A DNA stretch of 64,000 nucleotides, taken from positions 70,860,984 through 70,924,983 of the forward strand of contig NC_057919.1 of the NCBI RefSeq assembly GCF_018873765.1, in the 5' to 3' direction. Below, in pieces: positions 48,319 through 61,400 of the stretch. Within the stretch, counting starts at the first letter, position 1; the number at the start of each line of letters is the position of its first letter. The stretch is from Telopea speciosissima (lineage: Eukaryota > Streptophyta > Magnoliopsida > Proteales > Proteaceae). Under the pieces are notes generated by a model. The model did not search any database. It was not told where the DNA came from and saw only the letters and a list, made by a program, of their open reading frames with translations. The translations under genes and the position numbers were made by a program.

Positions 48319-48602
48319 TGTTGGTTCAGGTATGAACCAGACCAGGTAGGTCTCTAGGAACAGTTTTGTACTTTTTGGGTTACGGTTTTCCTATGTATTT
48401 TTGTTATTTCTTTGAGAGATGAGAGAGTGAGAGGACTTGTATTTGCTTCACAGAAATAGTGGATTCGTACTATCGCTCGACCGTGGATGTAGTCTTCCTT
48501 CTTGGAGGTGAACCATATAAATCTTGTCTTGTGTGTGTGATTTCTCTTTCCCTTTGAATTTCATCCGCAAAATTTCGATTTTGGTGCGTTGTTTTTCTAA
48601 CA
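48319..48602 (+). mobile_element. Probable LTR remnant
   Basis: Starts TGTTGGTTCAGG and ends TTCTAACA. It contains GTGGATTCGTACTATCGC, GACCGTGGATGTAG and GAACCATATAAATCTTGT, words common in the R/U5 part of plant LTRs. No matching flanking duplication or internal coding was found, so it is a damaged solo LTR or fragment. Confidence 0.5.
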
Positions 48603-48790
48603 ATAGCATGGGACAATCAAAATAAGGTTATTCTAAATACACACCAAGAGAGATGTTTCATTCATATTGTGTACTATATATAACATGCAATGACGAAGGT
48701 GGAATAATCCCAATGTTACTCCTTGACATTCCGCCCCCTATCATTTTTCATGCACAAATGTACAGAGGACACTCGCAAAGTCACTTGCTC

Positions 48791-48795
<5 letters not shown>

Positions 48796-48850
<55 letters not shown>

Positions 48851-48940
48851 CTCACACAGTCACTTGCTGGATGCTCTTTCACAAGATAGGAGAGAGGAAA
48901 CTCACACAGTCACTTGTTGGATGCTCTTTCACAAGATAGG
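48796..48940. repeat. (GA)n microsatellite and 50-bp tandem duplication
   Basis: A GA run from about 48796 passes straight into two 50-bp units (48841-48890 and 48891-48940) that differ at one base (CTTGCTGG against CTTGTTGG). Each unit begins AGAGAGG, so slippage in the GA tract probably seeded the duplication. Confidence 0.9.
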
Positions 48941-51340
48941 TCCTCTATTGCCAAGTCCACAAAGGAAAAAAGCGAAGCAAAGGGGGGTCGGAGCACCACG
49001 ACGATTAAGTACGAACTTGTTGGGGGGGGGGGGGAACCCCTTTCCACAACGATAATTAAATATGTTTAAAGCAATAACACATTGACCAAATCAACCTAAT
49101 TACAAAAACACACACCAATTTTAACATAGAAAACCCTTTCCAAGGCAAAAGGGAAAAACCACTGGATCTCGTTTATGTAAAACTTACATTATAATCAATA
49201 ATGGGATGAGATTACAATATCTTCTCTCAAACCAAGGTAGAGGTTAACAAACATTAAGAGAAAAATCTCTTCTCGTAATTCCAAAAAACACAAATGTGAA
49301 TTCATAAGATTATTATACTCTCACATCAAAACCCGTCGCGGCAAATATGTAAAAATCAAAATACATCCCCTTATTCGCGTAACAGAAAAAATGCTGTCAA
49401 GCTGCAACCCAAAATGAAGAACACAAGAGATTACCTTTTTCTATTTCTAGAAATGAATAGATAAGAAAAGAAAAAAGTACAGATTTCGTACTATTTTCTT
49501 GGGTCTTGATATTTACTATGCGTTTGGATGGCTAAATGTTACGAGCAGATTATGTTTTCAAAATTTGGGAAGTATCTCGAATTTACTAACATTTTTATCG
49601 CCGTCAACAAAAAAAGTCTCATCTATGGGACGAGAAAACTCTGGTAAGATGAGAAAACTATACATTTTACGAGGCTGAGACATTGGGTTGCGGTAGATGA
49701 AGAATTTCTTGGTTATTGGATCAAGGGTTCTGCGGCTGGGGCTCCTTTTTTGGGTTGTATTGCAATGCAAGGGAGCAGTGATGATGGAGAGTAGTGGAGG
49801 CACAATCGTCTAATGGAGCTCAAGGGTTCAAGAAGCAGTAGCGCATGCGATGCCAAGTTAGATCCGTCTGGTGCCTTTCAACATCGATCTTAACGAGTTC
49901 TTTTTTTTTCCTCACTTGAATCGAACCCCCCCTGGGAAAATAATCCTCTTCAATTCTCAAAAGTGTGCAGTGCGACAGTGATAGATGAAGATATCGATAT
50001 CTGGCAACTCGGACATCCACCGTTGGAAGTCATTAATATACCTGCTGTAGCTCTATTTTAGAGCTTATTTTCAGTCAAAGACGATCACAAGGAGACCATT
50101 CGACCAGGTTATTGAATAGATTTGACCACAGATCTAATTCTATCCAAAATATCTTAATTTCTGCATATTTTGATTCCAGATTTGATATTTGTTTAATTAC
50201 TTTGAGTCCAATCATCAGATTTGAATGTAATTTGGGGTATGGTTGATCCTACCGAGGGTTAAGTTCGACGCCAATCCAACACTTGGATTTGATTTAATTT
50301 CAGCATTTCTATTTGCTTGGTTTGCTATTTCAGATTTGAAATTCTTCGATTAATCTTAAACTGTTTTGAATTTGAAATCGAAAACGGATTTACCTTCGTA
50401 TGTCGTCCTCCCTCACAGGCCACCTCTCCCCTTCATAAAGAAACTGCAACAGAAAGAGAGAAAACTAAAGTCTGTTACGCGTTATAGTTGAAATATTACA
50501 AAAGATGCGAGAGATAATGACGTTCGAGGAGTGGAGGCCCCAACGAAAACTACTTTGGTCGACAATGTTGGGTCCATACCATTTTACCAGTCACTCGATC
50601 AGTCACACCCTCATGGCTTGGATTGTGAGTTTGGACTTTGGACCGACCGACAAGGCTGGTGTCGGAAAGCATCCATTACTTACTTAGGGTAGAAGTATTC
50701 TTCAGTCGTCGAGGCGGGTCAATACGACACAAGCCTAACTCCAGAACCAACGCCAATATTAACGCTACCAAATCCATGACCTCACACGTGATATCAGATT
50801 GGCTGTTTGGAATTTGAAATGATGAATATTATCGAGTGCGTGGTAACATGTTTTGTATTGATGTCGGTCGAGGCTTCCGGGGGTGGTGGTGTGGTTAGTA
50901 TTTTTTTTTATGGGAGAAAAAACCTCTATTGGATCTTGTGGGTGGTATAGATTCTATAGAGTTAATCTTATGTTTATCGGATAAAATCATGTATTAATGA
51001 CCATCAATGTATTTTAGATATTAAAAAAATACTTGATTTTGTCCCGAAAACATAAGATTGATCGAAATCGACCGAAAACAAATCGATCTAAATCGATAAT
51101 AATTCGATATTGAAAAATCGAAATAAACTGAAATCGCACCGGATCGAAATCAAAACCGATCGAAAACCAAAGTTTCTTAATGATTTGATTTTGATCTCAC
51201 CATTTCAAGACTGAAACCGAGCCGAACCGACCGTTTGACACCCTTAATTTTGAGGTCAATTAAACTTTTTGAACGTCTACAGTGAGGAATGGGGTTTGAT
51301 CGTAGTAATCCCTTTTGTCTATTTTTTATTTATGGAAAAA
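48941..51340. other. Intergenic, no supported gene
   Basis: AT-rich. A G13 run is at 49022-49034. Short minus frames near 49558-50020 match nothing I recognise. The part from 50850 leads into worn hAT-like sequence. Confidence 0.5.
51050..51246. mobile_element. Right end of a worn hAT-like element
   Basis: Dense ATCGA and GAAATC words end in CCGACCGTTTGACACCCTTA. The complement of that end, TAAGGGTGTCAAACGGT, matches the left end at 36516 at 15 of 17 bases. The left end of this copy is not seen. Confidence 0.45.
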
Positions 51341-51492
51341 AGTTATGTGTCCGGGAGTGTGGCCTATGCTAACATTTCCATGAGTCTATCTCTTTTTTTT
51401 TTCATGTGAAAAGACACCTCTGCCCCATTGTTTTAAGGAAGAGAGAGATAAACAAATAAGAGTGTAGGCCACACTCTCGTATAGAAAATTAT
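51341..51492. mobile_element. Foldback MITE
   Basis: The left arm GGGAGTGTGGCCTATGCT and the complement of the right arm, CGAGAGTGTGGCCTACACT, pair, with weaker pairing of AAAGTTATGTGTCC and the complement of TATAGAAAATTATT outside. About 100 bp of unrelated sequence makes the loop. No coding. Confidence 0.6.
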
Positions 51493-51916
51493 TTTCTTTT
51501 ATTTATTTATTATTTTTTTAAAAATTAAAAGAGCGAAAAAGCAAAAACTAGTTTCACTGTCACCAACACCTGAAAAGAAAGAATAAAGTTAACAAGCATT
51601 ACCAAAAATAATAAAAAAATAAAAAGAAAGATGAAAGGCAGTTTTTCTACTTCTAACGGACGATTACCGTAACGAGGAATCGTGAGCACGTTCCAGATGC
51701 TCCTCCTAACTCTTTCTTTCTTTCTTTTAAAACCTATTACGTTACCGTTACTTACAGTTATGATATGAGAAGATAGGATGGGGTGTTGTTACAAAAAGAC
51801 AACTTTCTTAGCTGTCTTGGATTCGAAATCCGGATTCATTCCAGACTCCTTTTGGGAGGGGGGCGCCCGAGACAGCGAAGATCGATGAGTCAGAATATTC
51901 CCCAATGCCTATCTGC

Positions 51917-51944
51917 CACGTGAGCAATCAATCCTTCTATAAAA
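51917..51944 (+). promoter_or_regulatory. G-box/ABRE and TATA box of the RCI2 gene
   Basis: CACGTG (51917-51922, in the ABRE-like context CCACGTGAG) lies 15 bases upstream of TATAAAA (51938-51944), which is about 172 bases before the start codon. RCI2 genes are commonly induced by cold, salt and abscisic acid through such sites. Confidence 0.6.
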
Positions 51945-52115
51945 TGGACCGAAAATTTCCCCCATTCTCCTCAGTACTCATCAATTAATTGAATAGTCAT
52001 CTTCATCTTCACTGTCTACTCGTCTCCCTTTGCTTCTGTTACTAAAACCCCTCTTCGAGCTCTCCCTCTCTTATTGGGTAGAAGAAGTAGAATAACCTGT
52101 CAGAGAAAATTAAAA

Positions 52116-52579
52116 ATGACGGACGAAAAGACTGCAACCTTCATAGATATCCTTTTGGCTATAATCCTCCCTCCTCTTGGAGTTTTTCTTAAGTTTGGAT
52201 GCAAGGTCAGTTCTAATCATCTACTCATTTTTTCAAATTCCTTTTTTTTCTTTTTCCTTTCTGTGTATTTTCTATTGATTGCTCCTTTTTCTCATTTCTT
52301 TACAATTTACTTTGGTTCTTTCTATATCAGTACTCCTCCTCCTCCTTATTTTTGTAAATTAATTAAAGCATTGGTGTATGAAAAGAAAGGGAATTTTTGG
52401 GGTGTCCTGTCTATCTACACATTACACTACTGAGTTTCTTTTCTGATTTTTCTTTTTAGTATTAAAAAAAAAAAAGGTGAATTTTGTTGGTGCAGGTGGA
52501 GTTCTGGATCTGTCTTCTGCTCACCTTTTTTGGATACATCCCTGGAATCATATACGCTGTTTACGCCATCACCAAATGA
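52116..52579 (+). CDS. RCI2: RCI2/PMP3 hydrophobic membrane peptide (two exons)
   Basis: Exons 52116-52205 and 52496-52579 join in phase 0 at a GT-AG intron into a 57-residue peptide. The family (RCI2, LTI6, PMP3, UPF0057) comprises small plasma-membrane proteolipids that limit sodium entry and keep membrane potential under cold and salt stress. The first helix holds TFIDILLAIILPPLGVFLK, the loop FGCKVEFW, and the second helix LLLTFFGYIPGIIYAVYAIT, ending in a lysine. The conserved PPLGV, FGC and YIPGIIYA blocks are intact. Length matches the family's 52-60 residues, and the intron sits before VEFW. The gene is too short in each exon to appear as a long frame. A G-box and TATA box precede it. 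Identification is firm; the Arabidopsis RCI2A or RCI2B counterpart is not resolved. Confidence 0.95.
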
Positions 52580-54571
52580 AAAAACCAAAATTATTAGTAA
52601 AAAAAGTAAGATTAATCATCTATTTCTCACTTGTTTCCTTCGTGTGCGTGGGTGTGCTCATGTGTGACTATGGTTTTCTGTCCCATCCACCTCCTCCCCT
52701 TTTCTCTCTCTCTCTCTTTCTCTCTGCCAAGAAGGAAAGGTGGAGGAAGAGGGAGGGGGGAAGAATACTGGATGAGATTTTGTTATCACTGACGATGAGA
52801 ATTTTTTTTTTTTTTTTATTTATCAGTTGGAGATGTGGAAAACAAGGTCGATCGTTTAGTTCTTTTGCTTTTGATGACAGACCAGTTCGAGGTAGTTTCA
52901 TGGATTAGAGTGTTGGTGGTAGGTGTGTTTTGCAGAAGGATTTTAGTGGGCTGTGATCGATAGATCGATGATGTTTCACCATCAATACTGTCACTTTTAG
53001 TGTAGGTGTGTGTGTGTGTGTGTGTGGGGTTGTGTGTCACTCTATGGTATGATTCTGTAATTGGATATTAAATGGTTACCTTCTTGTGAAGATGATTGAT
53101 TGATAAATTGATTGGTATGGTTTTATTGTTTTCCTACTGGGAGAGTCTTTGATTTCATTTGTCATGTACATGGTATTCTCACATTATCTAGCTGATGTAC
53201 TTTTAGTTTTTAGATAGATGTGGGTATCAATGCATTATTTTTCATATTAAGGTTGGGGGGGGGGGGGGGGTTGTAATTGGATAGTAATTTTACACCGTTG
53301 AGGTAGGGGGTTAACGATCTGACAAGGTTCTTTTTCTCAAATTTTTATTTCAATAGAATGACTTACTTCTATACCATGTCTGAATTCACTTCTCTATTGT
53401 TCTAGGAGTGACATTTGTTAAATCTAATAATTGGTCCAAAGAGAATGATTTTTTTTGGTAACGCAGAGACTGATTCAAAAGCATCAAAATTAGGCATTAT
53501 TTTCTACATAAAATTAATCATACATACAACGTTCATATAAATTAGGAAAATCTTATTGTAACTAAAATACTGAACTAAAAACAATTGTAATTTTACTTTT
53601 TTCGCCCTCTTAAAGATAATACATTTTTTTTTTTTGGGTCCAATGAGAGCAATTCCTGACATTTCACATATATACTGCTTAAATAATTTTTTAGGTAAAT
53701 TTCACGGACACCACTTTGCATTTAGGCCTAAATCCACAACCACACCAAAAACTTTCAAAATTTCAATCTTTCCCCTGCAGCCATTTAAAAGCTGAGGGAG
53801 GAGCAAGAGAACGTGTTCAGAGAGTGTTAGAAGCACTCAAACAAGCTTCTAAGGATATACGTATAGAATAAGCATAGTTCCTTCAACAACAACTGCAACC
53901 CATCCGGCCGCCATGAAATATATCTGTTGGAGCTCGAGACTAAAGCGGACAATATCATATCCAAAGTATATATATACTATCTTCAATAGTTCATCATAGA
54001 CTATATATAATACTCTCCAGTGCTACAGCTTAATCGGTCTATACATACACGAATATAAAAGTAGCTAGCTAAGACCCCTGGAATACAGCCTAATGTTACC
54101 CTAGCTATAACCCTTGTTCATGATGATCATGAACTTTGGGATGATGATGCATGCACATGAATTCAAACCAGTTTTTCCAAGGCCATGAAGAATCATCAAA
54201 TCTCATTTTCCCCATTTGATTGGGGTCCCCGACATTTCGGAATAATAGAAGCAAAAATGGCCTTAGTAGTGAGTCACTGCATTCTACAACGATTTCTTTA
54301 ATTTGAACATTCTCCATCCTATGTTCGATCATGCTCCTTGCATTATAATAACTCTTCATCCACAGTACGTATGGTGCTCTCAAATCATATTACATAAACT
54401 GTAGAGTCATCTTCAAGGTCACCACTACTTGGTGATGTATCATTGGTAAATGTTTCCATTGTACAATTTTGATATTTTAATGTGTATTTTACCCAAATTT
54501 GCCATGCTTATAGATATTTGAAATATATTATTTTAATGAAAGAGAGAATGTATTTTAACAACGAGATCGGA
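52580..54571. other. 3' region of RCI2 and intergenic DNA
   Basis: Contains a (GT)n run near 53009-53024 and a G16 run at 53255-53270. A 92-codon minus frame at 54105-54383 is not recognised and has no support beyond being open. Confidence 0.5.
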
Positions 54572-54690
54572 GAGAAAACGTTACCTGATCGCGTGCGGCG
54601 TGTCCCCTGTGCCCAAACATAGGGCCGTGCAAAATGATCGTTGTGCCCCCATGGAAAGGAGAAAATCCCTAAACTGGCGTGGTCATTATC
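54572..54690. mobile_element. MITE, partial copy 2 of the GCTACCTGGTCGC family
   Basis: Begins AACGTTACCTGATCGCGTGC and keeps the GTGCAAAATGATCGTTGTGC block, then stops without the right arm. It lies inside a larger direct duplication: about 54463-54696 resembles 54697-54925, including non-MITE flank such as AAATTTGCCATGCTTA. Confidence 0.7.
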
Positions 54691-54809
54691 ATTGAAACAA
54701 TTTTGAAAATTTAATGTGTGTTCATACCAAATTTGCCATGCTTACATATATGCTTACATATATTTGAAATCTATTACTTTAATGAAAGGGATAATGTATT
54801 TTAACTAAG

Positions 54810-54978
54810 GGAGAAAGAACGCTACCTATCGTGTGCAGCGCGTGGCCCCTATGTCCGAACACAGGACCATGTGAAATGACCATCGTGCCCCGTGGAAAAT
54901 CCCTATGGTGCAGCTGTCATTTCAGGCAGTCCTGTATCTAGGCGTAGGGTCGCACACCGCATGCAACCATATAGCATT
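54810..54978. mobile_element. MITE, copy 3 of the GCTACCTGGTCGC family
   Basis: Left arm AGAACGCTACCTATCGTGTG, right arm ending CGCATGCAACCATATAGCAT. GTGAAATGACCATCGTGCCC lies near the middle and pairs with GCTGTCATTTCA. This is the whole copy; the one at 54572 is its partial duplicate. Confidence 0.75.
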
Positions 54979-55463
54979 CTGTGTCTCTTTAACTAATTAC
55001 TGTTTTGGGAATAAGATGCAATTCATTCATTTTTTATTTTGAAAAAAAAAAAGGAAGAAAAAGAAATTAAATACCATCAAAGTATGTGTTTGAGAGTCCA
55101 AACCAAAACCTAAGGCAAGACGACTTTTCATCAAACTTGACGGTTAGAGGGTCCGACTCAAAACTTTTAAGGCATTAGGTGAAAAAAAGCTCATCATAAA
55201 AGCATTAAAGACTGAACTTAGTTCATATGGAACTATCCCACTGTAACTCCAAACATCTCAAAAGTATGGTAGCAATCACTCCCCTCTTTTCTATTTGGAA
55301 ATTTTCACCCCACCAATTTGCTCAAATTGAAGTTTATTTTATTTTAAAAAATTCATAAGATGTTGGTCATATGTCAATCATGTTGCTGCATGGTAGTCAT
55401 ATTTTCATCATGATTGATGGCTTTTATTGGAAACATCACCTTCTCTCTCTCTCACCCTATTTG

Positions 55464-58400
55464 TATTATCGGAGTCTCTTCACAGGCTGTGGATTACACC
55501 AATGACTGTATATTCCATATATTCTCCCACCTATTTTCCTTGTATTTTTCCATCTAATTGATGTATATAAAGTTGCAATTAGTTGTAGATAAGATTGCAT
55601 CCATGATTGGATCAATCACCTTACATCAAGGAAAATATTGCTCCTTCACAATTGTATATATGTACTGTGATATATCTTAATAAGATACAACGCAATTATC
55701 TCTATATTATCGGTTCTTTACATGGTATCAGTTTTTATTTTGAATTGATTATTCCATCTAACATTCTCTTTTGCTCTTTCTTCTTCAACGTTTCACCATG
55801 GTTCTCTCGGTTTCTAACACTACCCCCATTGATGCTGCCACTAGTGCTTCCAATACCAATGGAGTTGCAAACCCATTTTCTCTTCATTCTTCTGATAATC
55901 CAGGCACCACATTGGGTAGTCACCCTCTCACAGGTGATAATTATACAACTTGGCGACGGGCCATGATCATGGTTTTTTTGCCAAGAACAAAAAGGGAGTC
56001 ATCGATGGAACCATTCCCAAACCCGCACCCACTGATCCACAATTTGATGCATGGACTCGCGCCAACAATATGGTTCTGTTGTGGCTCCTCAACTCCATTC
56101 ACCGTGACTTAGCTTCCTCTGTTCTCTACGTTGTTTCCGCTGATGCTCTTTTAAAGGATCTCCATGATCGCTTCTCTCCTTCAAACGATCCTCATATTTT
56201 TGCAGTTGAACGTGCCATCTCCACCCTTCAACAGAATTCTGATTCTGTTGCTAAGTATTACAATACTTTGAAGGGACTTTGGGCGAATTAGCAACATATC
56301 ATCCCCTCCCTTCTTGTGCATGTGACACGTCCAACAGTTTTGCCGCTTATCACCGCGCTCGTCAACTCATGCAATTTCTCATGGGTTTCAATGACGTGTA
56401 TGCTCCCATTCGCAGTCAACTCCTTCTCATACACCCACTGCCCGCCCTTGGTCAAGCTTTCTCTCTGGTGCTTCAAGATAAGTCCCAACGACTCCTACAG
56501 TCTCCTCCTCAGCCGACTAGTTCTGCCTTATTTCAATTTCTTGTCCTTTTGTGTTAAGTCACTACAACATTTGGGGTCCTTATTCCTCCACCACCACTGG
56601 TGCTCGTTATTCTTTTACTATTGTTGATGAATTTTCGCGGTGTACTTAGACATTTTTAATGAAATTTAAGTCTAAAACTTTTCAGCTTCTATGCAATTTT
56701 TATGCTCATGTTAACACCCAATACAGTCATCTTATTAAGTGCATCCACACTGATAATGGCTTAGAATTTTTTTCTAAACCCACGCAATATTTTTGGCACA
56801 ACAATGGTATTTCTTGCCATCACAGTAATGTCGCCACCCCACAACAAAATGGAGAACAAAAACACCGCCACCTCCTTGAAGATGCTCGTGCCCTTCACTT
56901 TAAGGCCCACCTCTCTAAAGTTTTTTTTGGGGGATTGCCTTCTTACTGCGACTTATTTAATTAATCGCCTTCCTACCCCTCTTCATGATGGTGTCACTCC
57001 CTACCAAGTTCTTCTTCCACAACCCCCAACCTATGACCACATCAAGGTATTCGGTTGCCTATGTTTCGCTTCCATCAGCCATTTACACCATGACAAGTTT
57101 GGACCGCTTCCGCGGCGATGTCTTTTTCTTGGCTATCCCCAAGGCCAAAAAGGCTACCGATTATTTGATCTCACCACCGAACAATATTTTTCAAGTCGGG
57201 ATGTCATTTTTCACGAATCAATTTTTTCATATACCAGCTCCATTTCCCCAGCTCTTCCAAACGACTCCTAAGTCGTTCTTCCCATTTCCTTTCCTGATAT
57301 TACCACACCCGACCCTCCAACCATACCAACCCCCCTTCTCGAGGTCTCTCCTTCCCCCGAATCCTCATCCAGCAGTCCTATTATCCCACCAAGTCCTTCC
57401 CCTACCCCCACCGAGGGCTCCACTCACCCTCCTACCACCCAATTTGTCAGCCCAACACTAGATTGAAGGGTTATTACTGCGGCCATGTGCACCTGCTCCC
57501 AACTCCTTCTCTATGACGTGCATCACACCCTTCAGGTTCACCATATCCTTTATCTGATTTTTTTATCATATTAACATTTTAACTCTTCCCATCATGCTTT
57601 CCTCTGTTCTCTTTCTCATGAACAAGAACTCACTTCTTTCACAATGCCGAACAAAGATTCCAAAGGGAAAGAGGCTATGACGGCCGAAATAAAGGCCTTA
57701 GAACTAAATCATACTTGGAGTATTACTGTTTGCCTCTAGGGAAGAAACCAATTGGGTGTAAATGGGTATATAAAATCAAGCACCGATTTGACGGGTCCAT
57801 TGAGTGCTATAAAGCGCACCTTGTCACCAAGGGTTTTACCCAAACTAAGGGCATGGATTACAGTGCGTTGCTTACTTTCTATTGCGACTGTTCGCCAATG
57901 GCCCCTGCACCAAGTGGATATTAACAATGCCTTCCTTCAGGGTGATTTGGAAGAAGAGGTGCATATGACCATTCCACAGGGTTTGGCCAGACAGGGGGAG
58001 AATCGGGCTTGTCGATTACACAAATCATTGTATGGACTTAAGCAGTCCTCAAGGATTTGGTTTGCCAAGTTATCGACCGCTTTAACCCTGGCAGGTTTCA
58101 CCCAATCCAAGGCCTACTACTCCTTGTTCACATGATGTCACCCTTCCTCCTTCACTGTCTTACTCGTCTATGTGGATGATATTATTATTACTAGGAATGA
58201 TCCAACAACCATCACTCTTTTGAAGACATACCTTCATTCTCAATTTTAGATCAAGGATCTCGGCCCCTTGAAGTATTTCCTTGGCATCAGTTGCTCACGC
58301 CAAGCCAGAGATTCATCTTTCCCAGCGCAAATATGCTCTTAACATTCTCAATGATGTCGGTTTACTCAGGGGAAAACCATGTAATTTTCCTATGGATGCT

Positions 58401-61400
58401 ACCATTATGCTTACCCCAGATGATGGAAATCTTCTTGAAGACCCTTTTCCTATGGATACTGACATTAAGCTTACCCCAGATGATGGAACTCTTCTTTAAG
58501 ACCCAGCCTCTTATTGCCCGTTAATTGGTCTCCTATTGTACTTAACGGTAACCCGACTTGACATTTCTTATTCGGTTAATGTCCTTAGCCAGTTCATGAG
58601 CTCTCCACATGAACCACACTAGCAAAAAACTCTTCGTGTTGTTCGCTACATTAAATCATGTCCCGGGTCAGACATTCTTCTATCATCTTCTAGTGACTTA
58701 CAATTGAAGGCCTGTTGTGACGTTGATTGGGGTTCTTGTACTTCCAACCACTCGCCGTTCCATTACTGGGTATTGTACATTTCTTGGTAACAACCCAGTC
58801 TCTTGGAAGTCTAAGATACAGCAGAAGGTCTCCCGTTCCCTCTGCTGAGGCGGAATACCATGCCATGGCTTTGGCTTCTTGTGAGATCACATGGATTCAA
58901 TCTCTTCTACGTGACCTCAACATCCCATCTCATCTGGAAATTCTTTATTGTGACAATCAAGTGGCATTACATATTGTGTTACACCCACACTCGAGAGCCC
59001 ATTTGTTTATTTATCCTCGTGGTGTGTAGACCGTGCTGCCTTGTTTGCCTGTGAGCGTTTCACCATGATGGTCAAAGGGTAAGTTATTAAACCTATTTTA
59101 TTGCTTGTTTACTCCTCTCGAAGTCCTTGAGGTGTGGGACCCAGACCTTTTTGATACTTTATCTGCCCTTTCTATTGCATAGGATGCAGGGTCCTATGTG
59201 CATCCGACCTTGCATCCGATGCTGTTGTCGTGGCTATTTTGAGTGAGACCTTATCGAGGATGTTGTTGGTGCCTTGTCATCGTTGACTACTACCCTAGCC
59301 TCCCTTTTATTTTGGTGATCTCTTAAGTGGGTCCTTGGGGCCCAAGTCATACTTAAAATAGGTTAATATACTTTAGACATTAAAAGACCTTAGCCAAACA
59401 AGGCCCAAGATTTATTCTAAAATGAAGCCCATTGGGCTCAAGTTGTGTCAAAATGGTGTTTAATTGAGTTTAGGTGGGTAATGAGTTTAGATGGGTGATA
59501 TGTTTGTGATTCATTAAGAGACTCTACCCAAACAACCCCTAAGTGGGCATTTAAACTACCCTACCCAAACAAGCCCTAGATTTATAGCTAAGAGGCCCTA
59601 GCCAAACAGGCCTTAGTAAGGCACATCTATAGATATGAGAGCTAGGGTTATTCCTTAGTCTTTCTCATTTTCTTTCCTAACCTAATCGTGAAAGGAGAGG
59701 AGAGCTTTGAAGAGAGGAGGCAACAAGGAGGAGAAGAAGGAGAAGAAGGTGGGATCGGCTGCTTGAGCTTGGATTTACGAGGACCTCTTGTGTATCTCAA
59801 ATCTGGTAGGCCAAGAACACTCTTGTCTCTCTCCCTTCTCTTTTCTCTTTTCAGTTGAGCTTAGGAGGCCCTCCATGTTTTAGTTTTGAGCTTAGATGGC
59901 TCTCCTTGTTTCAGTCTTGAGTTTGGGTTTCCTCTTGGAACCAAATGGCTTAGCCTAAGCTGTGTTTTTGGGACCCCATTAATGTATTTCAGTCCTATAA
60001 AGACCTCCATTTTAACCTCCTACGGAACCTATTTTGATTCTAGAGTTTCAACCACCAAAGGAAGCCCCAACTCTGGATTTTGAGCATTTGATCCTTTAAA
60101 TCCTTCAATCTTTTGATGATGGATACTTCTAAGACCTTAATAGACCATAGGACACCCCCTCCCTAGTCCCTTGGAACTTAAAGAACCAAATGGGGCAAAT
60201 CTGGGCTATTAAGGACCTTAAAAAGCGCACCTGGGTTGCATCGGAGGCAAAGCTCTGCGTGAGTCCGATGTTGCCTTCGATGTGGCCAGAGCCTGCAGTG
60301 AATGTCGGACTCAAGGTCGAAGGTAGATCTCTGCTGAGTCCGACGTTGCCTCCGACGCAGTTTTTAAGGCTTATAACTTATGTAAACTGTGGGGTTTCTC
60401 TATGAGGCCTCCCCTACACTCTTTCTCACTCTTATTCACTTCCATAGGCGCCAACATATGTGCAATGGAGTGATTTTGAGAAGGAATCGTTGCCCTTATA
60501 CAAATTCTATTTGCAGGAATTGGTGAGTGGGTTTAGGTGACTGTCTGAGCTTATTTACTATTGCTTATTCATGCATTTATGAATTATATTGTGACATTAT
60601 CATTCAAGCATGATTGCATATATGCATTTATTCTTATTCGATGATGATGATGATGATGATTAGGATGATATGGATTTGTGTTGGGCTACGGTATTAGGAA
60701 GTACTGGCACCGGAACCCCCGGATTACGTGGAATTGTATATTGCATCTCACTATTACCTGTATGCGTCGTGTTCTGCTGGTACCCGGGTGTTAGATGGAA
60801 TGGGACGTCGACACACATGGATGTACTTCTCAACACGATAGGATTCATATAGTATATCTGTGGTTAGGCTCAGTTCCCTATGCTACGACCCTTACCAACA
60901 GGGGTTTAGGTGTTGGGTAGCCAGAGCACCTGCTGCCTGTGGAGAGTTAGAGAGGCCAGGCCAGGAGTAGTAATGGTTATCGGGGTCTGCCTCTGGGTGG
61001 TGATGGCTACGATCGGCACGAGCCCCATAGTAATAATTGAGGTTGCATTATGGTGAGAATGGAAGGATCCACAGTGTCTCCCCAAGTTATTGCAGTAGCA
61101 TATACCCATTGACTTAGCATTGTGTGTTAGGTGGTAAATGAATTAATAATGGCATGCACCATGGACTATTTGTGATTGTGTGATTGTGCATCCTCTATTC
61201 TCTATCACTAGCTCGGTGGAGCTAACCCCCGTGTACATATTCTTTTTAGATTTAGATGCAGATGATTACTGTGGAGCCAGAGACTGTGACTGAGGATCAT
61301 GGCGATGGTTGCCCATGATGATTGTGCCTACGGGCTATACTGTTACTTGAGCTCGTTTCCGTTTTGTTATTTTTGAGAGCTTAGTGCTTTGTAACTTTTA

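Noticed and set aside
54105-54383. 92-codon minus frame with H- and M-rich tail
   Set aside because: No recognised domain and no visible intron borders or promoter. Not supported as a gene.
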